From Elusimicrobiaceae bacterium (GTDB taxonomy: Bacteria; Elusimicrobiota; Elusimicrobia; Elusimicrobiales; Elusimicrobiaceae), in contig JAEELM010000036.1 in NCBI GenBank assembly GCA_016282685.1, forward strand, positions 54,511-118,510: a stretch of 64,000 bases of DNA, read 5' to 3'. Made by a program: the position numbers and the translations under genes. Numbering within the stretch: position 1 is the first letter of the stretch; each line of letters opens with the position of its first letter. Shown here in pieces: positions 44,267-51,873 of the stretch. The notes under the pieces are model-generated. The model was not told where the DNA came from. It ran no database searches and saw only the letters and a list, made by a program, of their open reading frames with translations.

Positions 44267-44893
44267 TTATTGATTTTTGTACGTGCGAATATAATTCGGT
44301 TCTAAATGATCCAGCCATTTTTTGGCAATAGGTTCCCCGGCTTTGGCAGCTAAAACATAGTAGTGGAGGGCTTGATTAGGATCCTGCGTGGTGCCGGTGC
44401 CTTTTTCGTATAGTTGCGCCAGTAAGGTTTGCGCCAACGGGCTGTTTTCTTCGGCGGCTTGTTTCAAAATTTCAAAACCGCGGGTAGCATTTTTGGGGGT
44501 TCCCCATCCTTCCAAATAGCAGACGGCCCAATTAATCCGCCCTTCAAAATTTCCGGTTTGGGCGACTTGCCGGTATAAATCAAAGGCTACAGTGGTGTTT
44601 TTGGGGCAACCCTTGCCTTCATTATAAAGCCCGGCCAATGCCAATTTGGAAGGGATGTGCCCGTTTTTAGCGGCTTGTTCGAACCAATGGAAAGCCTGCT
44701 GATAGTCTTGGCTGATCCGTTTTCCTGCGTAGTAAGTATAACCCAACCGATATTGTGCGTCTGTGTTTCCGGATAAGGCTTGCTTGCTTAAATAGGTAAC
44801 GGAGTTATACAGGTGTCTTCTCACAAGAAGGAAGGCCAACCACAGGATTAATCCTGCAGTTAATAAAAGCAACAAAAAAGAAGGGAGGGTCAT
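44267..44893 (-). CDS. Membrane-anchored Sel1-like repeat protein
   Basis: 208 residues. An N-terminal membrane helix (about 4-24) is followed by four or five Sel1-like repeats of about 36 residues (NTDAQYRLGYTYYAGKRISQ, DYQQAFHWFEQAAKNGHIPSK, ALAGLYNEGKGC, QTLLAQLYEKGTGTTQ). Such repeats bind partner proteins, often in envelope stress or secretion. It overlaps the stop of lolD by four bases and is in the lolC-lolD transcript, which suggests a role tied to lipoprotein transport or the envelope. Confidence 0.85.
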   Translation of the reverse strand: MTLPSFLLLLLTAGLILWLAFLLVRRHLYNSVTYLSKQALSGNTDAQYRLGYTYYAGKRISQDYQQAFHWFEQAAKNGHIPSKLALAGLYNEGKGCPKNTTVAFDLYRQVAQTGNFEGRINWAVCYLEGWGTPKNATRGFEILKQAAEENSPLAQTLLAQLYEKGTGTTQDPNQALHYYVLAAKAGEPIAKKWLDHLEPNYIRTYKNQ

Positions 44894-45555
44894 TTCGTTT
44901 GAATGAGCTTACGGTTGCGCAATGTATAAACAACGTCTGCATAGTCTGCAGCGTGTACGTCGTGCGTTACCATAATAATGGTGAGGCCTTGTTCTTTGGC
45001 CAATTGGGCAAATTCCTGGAATACTTGTATCTTACGGGCTGCATCCAGGTTGCCGGTAGGTTCATCCGCCAGTAGCAAAGCCGGATGGTTACGTAATGCG
45101 CGTGCGATACTGGCGCGTTGTTTTTCGCCGCCGGATAAATCTGCAGGGAGCTTGTGGCTGATTTTTCCCAATCCTAAATTTTCTAATAGTTTCTGCCCTA
45201 CCTGCGGTTTGTTTTCTCCTCGCATGATAGCGGGCATGTTGACGTTTTCCAATAGAGAAAATTCCGGCAACAAACCGTCAAACTGAAAAACGAAACCCAT
45301 TTTATGTAACCGCAATTTAGAACGGGCTGCTTCACTGCGCATGGCGGTAATTTCTTTTCCGTCTACAAAGATTTGTCCGCTGGTGGGTTTGTCCAGCATG
45401 GCGATTAAATTGAGCAAGGTGCTTTTGCCTGAGCCGCTGGGGCCCAAAAGTACCGTGAATTTTCCGCGTGCCAGATGAATGGAAACATTATCCAACACAC
45501 ACAAATTTTCCTTTCCCTGATCGTAAATTTTAGTTACATTTTTCAGTTCAATCAT
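44890..45555 (-). CDS. lolD: Lipoprotein-releasing ABC transporter ATPase LolD
   Basis: 221 residues from the ATG at 45555, two bases after the lolC stop. Walker A LLGPSGSGKSTLLN, Q loop FVFQFDGLLPEFS, signature LSGGEKQRASIARAL, Walker B LLLADEPTGNLD, H loop IMVTHD. It powers release of outer-membrane lipoproteins from the inner membrane to LolA. An upstream in-frame start exists but is inside lolC. The many lipoproteins in this window are its likely cargo. Confidence 0.92.
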   Translation of the reverse strand: MIELKNVTKIYDQGKENLCVLDNVSIHLARGKFTVLLGPSGSGKSTLLNLIAMLDKPTSGQIFVDGKEITAMRSEAARSKLRLHKMGFVFQFDGLLPEFSLLENVNMPAIMRGENKPQVGQKLLENLGLGKISHKLPADLSGGEKQRASIARALRNHPALLLADEPTGNLDAARKIQVFQEFAQLAKEQGLTIIMVTHDVHAADYADVVYTLRNRKLIQTK

Positions 45556-45557
45556 AA

Positions 45558-46775
45558 TCAACCATACCGTATGGCATCTGTCGGATTTACGCGGGAGGCT
45601 TTTAGGGCCGGGTATAGTCCCGCTACAAAACAAATCAGGTAGCTACCACTGACAACTGCTACAATATCCCAGAATTGGATGCGAACGGGGACTTTGGTAA
45701 GGTAATAAATGTCCCCCGGTAATTCCACAATATTAAAGGTGGCAATAATCCAACACAAAAGCCCGGCTAAAAGCAACCCAATGACAATCCCCAGGGTGGC
45801 GATTACCATGGCTTCCCAAATAAAAATTTGACGAATCATTTTGGGGCTTGCCCCGATGGCACGTAAAATGCCGATATCCCGTAATTTTTCTGTACCGAGT
45901 AAAATTAAATTGCTGGCGATATTTAAAGAAGCTACCCCAATAATGAGGAACAAAATAATAAACATCATAGTTTTTTCCAGCTTCAATGCCGCATAAAGGG
46001 TGGCATTCATTTCCGCAAAAGTACGTACAGAATAGCCGCGGCCGATCACATCACGAATTTGCTCTGCTACCTCGTTGGCGTCATTGATATTATGTAAGCG
46101 GACTGCCACGCCGGTGGTGCCTTGCTTAAGGCCTAAAAAGTCGCTGGCATGGGGTAAAAGGGTGTAGGCAATGGAGTTGTCAAATTCGTAATAGCCGGTT
46201 TTTAAAAGGCCGCTGATGCGAAATTTTTTCATTTTGGGAACCATTCCTACCGAAGAAGAAATAGATTGGGGGGAGATTAACACTACATCATCTCCGATAT
46301 CGGCCCCCATAGAAGAGGCGAGCTCTGTTCCCAATACTAACGGGGGTGGGGCGTCTTCGGCCCAGTCCGGAGTAAAAGAGCCCTCTACAACGGAGTCTGC
46401 CAAATTATTAATTTTTTTCTCTTGTTCAGGGTCTAACCCGCGGACAATGAGCCCCAAACTTTGCCCACTATAAGTAATGATGCCCTGCCCGTAAATGTGA
46501 GGGGCTGCCGCGGCTACTTTTGGTAAAGCTTCAATCAATTCTATGTTTTGTGTGTAACGTTCTTTGCTCATTTGGCCAAATACCAGGATATGGCTTTGAG
46601 CTCCAATGATTTTATCTTTGATATCGGTTTGAAACCCGTTCATTACCGACAGCGTTGTGATGAGCGCCGCCACTCCCACGCTTACTCCCGCTACGCCAAT
46701 TAACGTAGTAATGAACGCGAATAATCCCTGATGGCGGGTTAGATAACGGGTAGAAACGGTACGTGCAAAGTTCAT
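45558..46775 (-). CDS. lolC: Lipoprotein-releasing ABC transporter permease LolC/LolE
   Basis: 405 residues, MacB/FtsX-like architecture: one N-terminal helix (about 20-45), a large periplasmic domain (about 45-265) and three C-terminal helices. Signature TRYLTRHQ, GVAALITTLSVMNGFQ, and LRDIGILRAIGASPKMIRQIF, the coupling helix. Only one permease gene is present, so a LolCD homodimer (LolF-like) is expected. Starts at 46775; no ribosome site, but a TGC-TATAAT extended -10 is six bases upstream. Confidence 0.9.
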   Translation of the reverse strand: MNFARTVSTRYLTRHQGLFAFITTLIGVAGVSVGVAALITTLSVMNGFQTDIKDKIIGAQSHILVFGQMSKERYTQNIELIEALPKVAAAAPHIYGQGIITYSGQSLGLIVRGLDPEQEKKINNLADSVVEGSFTPDWAEDAPPPLVLGTELASSMGADIGDDVVLISPQSISSSVGMVPKMKKFRISGLLKTGYYEFDNSIAYTLLPHASDFLGLKQGTTGVAVRLHNINDANEVAEQIRDVIGRGYSVRTFAEMNATLYAALKLEKTMMFIILFLIIGVASLNIASNLILLGTEKLRDIGILRAIGASPKMIRQIFIWEAMVIATLGIVIGLLLAGLLCWIIATFNIVELPGDIYYLTKVPVRIQFWDIVAVVSGSYLICFVAGLYPALKASRVNPTDAIRYG

Positions 46776-46781
46776 ATTTCT

Positions 46782-46790
46782 ATTATAGCA
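46782..46790 (-). promoter_or_regulatory. Extended -10 promoter of lolC-lolD
   Basis: TGCTATAAT on the minus strand followed by AGAAAT and ATG; leaderless spacing. Confidence 0.6.
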
Positions 46791-46809
46791 AATAGGTGCT
46801 ATTTCTTTG

Positions 46810-46844
46810 AAAAAGAAACGGGACACAAAATCTTGTGTCCCGTT
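46810..46844 (-). terminator. Intrinsic terminator of lysS
   Basis: AACGGGACACAA and TTGTGTCCCGTT form a 12-bp stem; on the minus strand a T-rich tail follows, just before the lolC promoter. Confidence 0.85.
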
Positions 46845-46865
46845 ATATATAGAACAGTAACGGCT

Positions 46866-48371
46866 TTATTCGTCTTCCAATTTTTTAAGCGTGGGGAAGA
46901 GAATAATTTCCCGAATAGAATCTTGGCCGGTAAGCATCATAATGATGCGGTCAATGCCAATTCCCATTCCGCCTGTTGGCGGCATACCCGATTCCATAGC
47001 CTCAATATAATCGGCATCCAAAATGTCGGCATTTTCGGCATCTTCGCCTTTGGCAATGGCTTTAGCGGCGGCTTGGTCTTTGAGGCGTTGGAGTTGGTCA
47101 GCCGGGTCGTTAAGCTCGGTATAAGCATTGCCAAGTTCTTGCCCGTTGACAAACACTTCAAACCGTTCCACCAGTTCCGGGTCCCCGGGTTTGGTTTTGG
47201 AGAAAGGACTCACAGCGGTGGGGTAATCCAACGCAATGACGGGATTGTGATAATCGGCTAACAATTTTCCTTCAAACAACTCATCAAAGATAGCACCGTC
47301 GGAATCGTCGGCAGAGAATTTTACCCCTTGTTCGCGGGCTACTTCTTCCAACTTGGCGCGGTTAAATTTACGGCCGTCTAATACTTCATGAATATCGCGA
47401 CCGAATTTTTCTTGCCATGCTTGCGGAATGTAGAGACGTTTGTAAGGTGGGCGTAAATCTACATCATATCCGCGGAAATGGACCGTTTCCACGCCAACGG
47501 CTTTGGCGGCATTGCCCAAAATCTCGTCGAACAAATCGGCCATTGTGTTCACATCTCCATAGGCTTGGTAAAGCTCCATCATGGTAAATTCGGGGTTATG
47601 GGTTGTATCAATCCCTTCATTGCGGAACATGTGCCCAATTTCATAAATTCTGTCTAAACCGCCAATAATAAGGCGTTTGTGGTGTAATTCCAAAGCAATA
47701 CGCATGTAGAGGGGCATTTTAAGAGCGTTGTGGAAAGTTTCAAACGGACGTGCAATTGCCCCGCCGGAGGAAGGATTTAATATCGGCGTTTCTACTTCTA
47801 AAAATCCTTTTTCATCCAATGTTTTACGAATGGAAGAAATGATTTTTGCGCGTTTGATGAAGATCTCTTTTACGTCTTCATTGGCGATCAAATCCAGGTG
47901 GCGTTTGCGGAAACGCACTTCGGTATCTTGAAGCCCATGGTATTTTTCCGGCATGGGACGGATGGCTTTGGACAAAAGCGTCATTTTGGTTACTTTAATG
48001 GTGCGTTCGCCGGTTTTGGTAACAAAGATATGGCCTTCCACGGCGGCAAAATCACCCACCGCTATGTGTTTTTTAAAAAAAGTATAGGCTTCTTCGCCCA
48101 AATTGTCTTTGGCTACGTAAAGCTGAATGCGGCCCGAAAAATCACGCAAATGAGCAAAGGCGGCTTTTCCCATCAGGCGGATTTGCATCAGACGCCCGGC
48201 TGTTTTTACGTTAGTATTTTCAGGTTGTTCTTTTGCTTCTTTGCAAGAAAATTGTTTGTCACAATGATTGGGATAAGGGGCAATACCCATTTGGCGGATT
48301 TCTTCTACTTCCGCATAGCGTTGCTTCATGATTTCTTCCAACGCATTGTTGTGTTGTGTTTGTTCTGCCAT
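46866..48371 (-). CDS. lysS: Lysyl-tRNA synthetase, class II
   Basis: 501 residues. N-terminal OB anticodon domain (VKTAGRLMQIRLMGKAAFAHL), then the class II catalytic domain: motif 1 ending in a proline around ETPILNPS, motif 2 FRNEGIDTTHNPEFTMME and motif 3 GMGIGIDRIIMMLTG. Charges tRNA-Lys. ATG with a GAGG site; a TGCTAAAAT -10 lies near 48400-48410. Its terminator lies right after the stop. Confidence 0.97.
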   Translation of the reverse strand: MAEQTQHNNALEEIMKQRYAEVEEIRQMGIAPYPNHCDKQFSCKEAKEQPENTNVKTAGRLMQIRLMGKAAFAHLRDFSGRIQLYVAKDNLGEEAYTFFKKHIAVGDFAAVEGHIFVTKTGERTIKVTKMTLLSKAIRPMPEKYHGLQDTEVRFRKRHLDLIANEDVKEIFIKRAKIISSIRKTLDEKGFLEVETPILNPSSGGAIARPFETFHNALKMPLYMRIALELHHKRLIIGGLDRIYEIGHMFRNEGIDTTHNPEFTMMELYQAYGDVNTMADLFDEILGNAAKAVGVETVHFRGYDVDLRPPYKRLYIPQAWQEKFGRDIHEVLDGRKFNRAKLEEVAREQGVKFSADDSDGAIFDELFEGKLLADYHNPVIALDYPTAVSPFSKTKPGDPELVERFEVFVNGQELGNAYTELNDPADQLQRLKDQAAAKAIAKGEDAENADILDADYIEAMESGMPPTGGMGIGIDRIIMMLTGQDSIREIILFPTLKKLEDE

Positions 48372-48453
48372 AATAAAACCTCATTAAGATATATTTCTAT
48401 TTTAGCAAATTAAGAGCCGGTAAGAATGTGCTACAATATTACGAGAGGCATTT

Positions 48454-49212
48454 ATGGAAAAGAGAAATCTGATTACAGTTATAATTGTTTTAGTCATTAT
48501 TGGAGGCGGACTGACGTATCGTTATTTTATGCGCGATACGGATTCTCGAGGTGCTACCCGCCTGATGCGTGCTATTGAGCAACACGATACGCTTAAATCT
48601 ACCGCCAAGCTTATCACCAAATCAAAAAACGTAAATGCGCGGGACAAAAAGGGGCAAACGGCCCTCTTTTATGCTATTAAACATTCCCAAGATGAAGAAC
48701 TGGTACGCCAGTTGTTACTGGCCGGGGCGGATATTACTACTCCGGATAAAAATGGAGATACGCCTTTATTGTTAGCCTCTCGGGATAATCCCTCTGCAGA
48801 AATTATAAATATGTTGACACGCTACGGGGCTGACGTGCACCAAACGGATAAACACGGGAACACCCCGCTGGCATTAGCTGCACGGTACAATGCTGGCCCT
48901 GCGATTGAAGCATTGTTGCGTACGGAAGCTTCTTTGGATATTACCGATAAAAACGGTAAGAGATTGGAAGATTTTCTTGCGGAAAATATGAAACTTTCCG
49001 AATTGGAAAAAAATAATTACCGCCAGGTAATTTTTATCATTTCGTTGTTGGAAGCCCGTGCCGCTGCCCGTGCGGCCCGCAGCGAAATGGAAAATCAAAA
49101 AGCATTAGCTGCTCATTCTCGACGACAAGAAGAGCCGGTCAATACACCTTTGGAAGAAGAAACTGCTGCCCAAACGGAAATTGTAGAAGCTGAACAAGCT
49201 GAGAATAATTAA
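48454..49212 (+). CDS. Membrane-anchored ankyrin-repeat protein, 252 aa
   Basis: One N-terminal membrane helix (about 7-23), then four or five ankyrin repeats (residues 40-185), e.g. RDKKGQTALFYAIKH, DKNGDTPLLLASR, DKHGNTPLALAARYNA, and an Ala/Arg/Glu-rich helical tail. A scaffold facing cytosol or periplasm depending on topology; positive residues before the helix favour a periplasmic repeat domain. A GAGAGG ribosome site and TACAAT -10 precede it. The stop overlaps that of the convergent gene at 49209 with no terminator between. Confidence 0.85.
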   Translation: MEKRNLITVIIVLVIIGGGLTYRYFMRDTDSRGATRLMRAIEQHDTLKSTAKLITKSKNVNARDKKGQTALFYAIKHSQDEELVRQLLLAGADITTPDKNGDTPLLLASRDNPSAEIINMLTRYGADVHQTDKHGNTPLALAARYNAGPAIEALLRTEASLDITDKNGKRLEDFLAENMKLSELEKNNYRQVIFIISLLEARAAARAARSEMENQKALAAHSRRQEEPVNTPLEEETAAQTEIVEAEQAENN

Positions 49213-49895
49213 GGTTTGATTCCCGGTTTTGGGTAGGGAGTAAAAATTAAGTTGTCTTCTGCGTCCAGTTTTATTTCGCCCCAGCGGGCTTCTCCATCTA
49301 CTAACAGCCAAGCACTTACCCGATAGATCCAAGAGGTTGGAATATCGTGCGGCACTTGCTGGATGAAGGAAGAATTTCCTACCCGTTTAAGATGAACCAA
49401 AACTGACAATGTGGGGTCATCTTGATTGGGCTGAGCGAAGAAAGTAGCTTCTCCTATCCAATCAGTGGCAAAGATAGCCTTAGTGCCTTCAGGATATTTT
49501 TTCCCATTATAAGATTCGCGCAAATAGGCGTTTGTCTTGGCTACTTCCAATCCATTTTTTAGGATATTGCGTAATTGTTCCCCTTTCACGTCTAGTCTCA
49601 TTCCGCGGTACATTTCAATAGATCGTTGGGGCAATGGGTAAGGGTCTATGGAGAAGTTATCTTTGGCCGATAATGCAGGCAGCGTTTGTCCGGGTGCAAA
49701 GATGATGGGGGAAATATTCTCTTGAAAAAAAGGAGATGTCTTTCGGCCGATAACGCGCTCGACGGCTGACCTTAGGTTTTGGGCCGTTTGTCTTAACGTC
49801 AAAGAAAAAATTTTGTTCGTTTGGGCCGGAGCAATAGTGGCTGAGAAAAAACATCCCAACAAAACCAAGAGCCGGAAATATCTTATGCTTTTCAT
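49209..49895 (-). CDS. Exported hypothetical protein, possibly ADP-ribosyltransferase-like, 228 aa
   Basis: A signal peptide (about 1-24, APA-QT) is followed by a region with EMYRGMRLDVKGEQLRNIL, KNGLEV, AIFATDWIGEATFFA and SVLVHLKR. The order YRG, later FAT, later A-FA and an acidic C-terminal strand resembles the ADP-ribosyltransferase fold, but the catalytic glutamate pair is not evident and I hold this as a guess. Otherwise unrecognised. A TAGGAT ribosome-like site precedes the ATG. The last gene before the tRNA/island zone. Confidence 0.5.
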   Translation of the reverse strand: MKSIRYFRLLVLLGCFFSATIAPAQTNKIFSLTLRQTAQNLRSAVERVIGRKTSPFFQENISPIIFAPGQTLPALSAKDNFSIDPYPLPQRSIEMYRGMRLDVKGEQLRNILKNGLEVAKTNAYLRESYNGKKYPEGTKAIFATDWIGEATFFAQPNQDDPTLSVLVHLKRVGNSSFIQQVPHDIPTSWIYRVSAWLLVDGEARWGEIKLDAEDNLIFTPYPKPGIKP

Positions 49896-50045
49896 AATTT
49901 TATCCTAACATAATTACCAGTGGATGTCTTGGGTCTTTAGACCTAAGGAAAGAGAAAAATTGGACCTATGAAAATTCTGAACTAAGAGAGGTAAAAGTGT
50001 TAAGTCACTTTCTATAAATTAGGCCCCATAAAGGGGCCTTAAATT

Positions 50046-50116
50046 TTCCGGGGCTAGGATTCGAACCTAGAATTAATGTTCCAGAGACATTCGTGTTACC
50101 ATTACACCATCCCGGA
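50046..50116 (-). tRNA. tRNA-Gln (CTG anticodon)
   Basis: Cloverleaf on the minus strand: acceptor TCCGGGA/CCCCGGA (one A-C mismatch at the last pair), D arm GTGTAATGGTAACAC, anticodon stem AATGT/ACATT with loop CTCTGGA, T arm CTAGG TTCGAAT CCTAG. No encoded CCA. Confidence 0.92.
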
Positions 50117-50204
50117 GTTCTACTTATATTTTACAACATTTTCTTTCAAAGGGAAAATTCTTCCCTATACAAAGAACATTTTTGTTATAATAATTATAGG
50201 TTTA

Positions 50205-50278
50205 GCGCCTATAGCTCAATTGGTTAGAGCAATCGACTCATAATCGATGGGTTCCAGGTTCAAGTCCTGGTGGGCGCA
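50205..50278 (+). tRNA. tRNA with CAT anticodon (Met or Ile2)
   Basis: Acceptor GCGCCTA/TGGGCGC, D arm GCTCAATTGGTTAGAGC, anticodon stem ATCGA/TCGAT with loop CTCATAA, T arm CCAGG TTCAAGT CCTGG. The CGACTCATAATCG arm looks like isoleucine-2 tRNA (lysidine-modified), but elongator Met is not excluded. TTATAATAATTATA lies just upstream as a promoter. Its 3' half is the likely attachment site of the island that follows. Confidence 0.93.
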
Positions 50279-50292
50279 TGCTTCGACGGTGG

Positions 50293-50323
50293 CCCGTTCT
50301 CAGAAGAGAGCGGGTCTTTTTTT
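50293..50323 (+). terminator. Intrinsic terminator of the CAT tRNA
   Basis: CCCGTTCTC / GAGAGCGGG (one G-U) with an AGAA loop and seven T residues. Confidence 0.85.
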
Positions 50324-50352
50324 GCCCTTTTACGACGTGTTTTTTTTGGCAA

Positions 50353-50493
50353 TTTTCGCAAAGTTAGTGATAGTAAACTATGCGGAAGGTGGTCACTATT
50401 TGGTCACACCTCTCGTCATAGAAATTATTACTGACCGGACTTGAATCAATAACTTTATAGTGTGCCTTTTTTCATACTTTTGGTCACACTATA
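50353..50493 (+). repeat. Att-like repeat module S1 next to the tRNA
   Basis: Contains GCAAAGTTA (50358), a small inverted repeat ATAGT-AA-ACTAT, element B GGTCACTATTTGGTCAC (50391) and element A CATACTTTTGGTCACAC (50473). The same order recurs at 60766-60908, with exactly 82 bases between B and A in both. The 50279-50696 stretch has no gene; besides this module it holds a 9-bp hairpin TGGCAGAAA/TTTCTGCCA near 50564-50584. Likely integrase core and arm sites of the island's tRNA end. Confidence 0.6.
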
Positions 50494-50647
50494 AAACCAC
50501 AATTATTTTGGGTAAATTAGACAACTTATGTATCAAAAACTATACAAACGCTCGGCAGAAAAATGGCAGAAAAACTTTCTGCCATAGTCTTAACTGTTCC
50601 TATACAAACTACTATTTTCTTTCTGCCATTTTACATACTTTTTGGTA

Positions 50648-50677
50648 GAAAAAAACCGCCACCATTTCTGGTAGCGG
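50648..50677 (-). terminator. Intrinsic terminator of the island ankyrin gene
   Basis: On the minus strand CCGCTACC / GGTGGCGG followed by seven T residues. Confidence 0.8.
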
Positions 50678-50696
50678 ATATCTAACAGTAAATTGT

Positions 50697-51515
50697 CTAT
50701 TCTTTTGCGCCCGATTCCAATAAAAATTTGATTACTTCACCGTTGCCTTTTGCTTTTGCACAAGCAAGAGGTGTATTTCTAGTCAGTCCACACTCTACAG
50801 AATCATTGATATTTGCCCCCGCTTCGAGCAAGAGCTTTATGACTGCTATGTTACCACAATACGCGGCCTGTTGTATGCAATATTTACCCTTAACATCAGC
50901 GCCATTGTTCAATAATAATTTTACCATATCAACATTTCCTAGCTTTATAGCTTGCTGGAGAGGCGTGCATCCAGGGCAGTTTACACTTAGAGGATTCAAC
51001 AAGTATTCTTCTAGATTATTCAAATAGTATTCTTCCGTGAAGTTATCAAAAATGTTTACATTTGCCTTATACTTTGTAATCAAAACACGCACAAAGTCTA
51101 TATCATTATTTTTAACAGCAAAAATTAATAGCGGAATTTCATCGATACGAATACTGTTTATTTCGTTTTTCTTCAGTAATTTTTCTAGATATTCTTGCTT
51201 TTTGTCTAGCGAGGTCGCCCGGCCAAATCTTCGCTCGGCCCTTTTTAATAGAAGAGAAAATAATTTAATAACACCAATAGCAAGAGCAATGATACAAATG
51301 GTACCACCGATAGCGGCTAAAGGGTATATGTACCAATTCCTAAAAAACTGGCCACCCACGAGGATCGCAAGAATCCCAGAAAAAAGAAATATAAAGAGTA
51401 CAATCTTATCATCGAATTTTCTCAGGGAAGGTTCTTCTCGGCGGAAGACCTCCCAAAAAAGACTTAATACACCCGATGTCACGATGAAAGTAAAAATTGC
51501 TAGCCCTATTTGCAT
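50697..51515 (-). CDS. Ankyrin-repeat membrane protein of the island, 272 aa
   Basis: Three hydrophobic segments in the first 100 residues (LAIFTFIVTSGVLSLFW, KIVLFIFLFSGILAILVGG, WYIYPLAAIGGTICIIALA), then a cytosolic region with ankyrin-type repeats (CTPLQQAIKLGNVDMVKLLL, CIQQAAYCGNIAVIKLLLEAG, NTPLACAKAKGNGEVIKFLLESGA). The start at 51515 has an AAGGAGAG site. Low GC and flanking repeats at 50473 and 51562 suggest a separately acquired unit within the island. Role unknown; membrane ankyrin proteins in islands may be defence or toxin-immunity parts, which is speculative. Confidence 0.8.
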   Translation of the reverse strand: MQIGLAIFTFIVTSGVLSLFWEVFRREEPSLRKFDDKIVLFIFLFSGILAILVGGQFFRNWYIYPLAAIGGTICIIALAIGVIKLFSLLLKRAERRFGRATSLDKKQEYLEKLLKKNEINSIRIDEIPLLIFAVKNNDIDFVRVLITKYKANVNIFDNFTEEYYLNNLEEYLLNPLSVNCPGCTPLQQAIKLGNVDMVKLLLNNGADVKGKYCIQQAAYCGNIAVIKLLLEAGANINDSVECGLTRNTPLACAKAKGNGEVIKFLLESGAKE

Positions 51516-51561
51516 AAACTCTCCTTTCGGGTATTGTAGCAATTTTACTATGCCCATTCTA

Positions 51562-51580
51562 CATGCTTTTGGACACTATA
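51562..51580 (+). repeat. Element A copy between the ankyrin gene and the R-M operon
   Basis: CATGCTTTTGGACACTATA matches the A elements at 50473 and 60890. It is followed by TTTGGCAGAAAAAACCGCC, resembling 50640-50661 (TTTGGTAGAAAAAAACCGCC), so both minus-strand units end in the same short sequence. Confidence 0.55.
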
Positions 51581-51588
51581 TTTGGCAG

Positions 51589-51613
51589 AAAAAACCGCCC
51601 CGGTGAGAGGCGG
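51589..51613 (-). terminator. Intrinsic terminator of the restriction-modification operon
   Basis: Minus strand CCGCC-TCTCACCGG-GGCGG then six T residues. Confidence 0.78.
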
Positions 51614-51635
51614 CTAAATCCTACATTCACACTCT

Positions 51636-51863
51636 TTATTTTTGTAACTCAAACTCAAGGGCAAGGCGAACAGAATTACGCAATTGAGATTTGACTGACA
51701 TTGATAATTTTTTGAATGAGGCATTTTTTTCCAATGTATCAATCGTCCGATTATTAAATTTTTGAATGTTTAATATGTTGCGAACACGTTTTTGCCGAGA
51801 TATCACATCATGAGCACTTTTCCAAGAATAGCCTTTTTTGTTAATCATCCACTCTTCAAACAT
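51636..51863 (-). CDS. Small protein at the end of the restriction-modification operon, 75 aa
   Basis: Basic, helical: MFEEWMINKKGYSWKSAHDV then RQKRVRNIL. The first 40 residues look like the SAM-like N-terminal helical bundle of tyrosine recombinases (FxxWM...KGxSxxTAxxYxxR), here free-standing. It has an AAGGAG ribosome site and begins 11 bases into the end of the endonuclease gene. It may be a DNA-binding helper or controller of the nuclease. Start at 51863 preferred over 51893 because of the ribosome site. Confidence 0.6.
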   Translation of the reverse strand: MFEEWMINKKGYSWKSAHDVISRQKRVRNILNIQKFNNRTIDTLEKNASFKKLSMSVKSQLRNSVRLALEFELQK

Positions 51864-51873
51864 ATATCGCTCC

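Noticed and set aside
50247..50444. Small frame overlapping the CAT tRNA and the att-like repeat
   Set aside because: It overlaps a clear tRNA and has no ribosome site or recognisable product.
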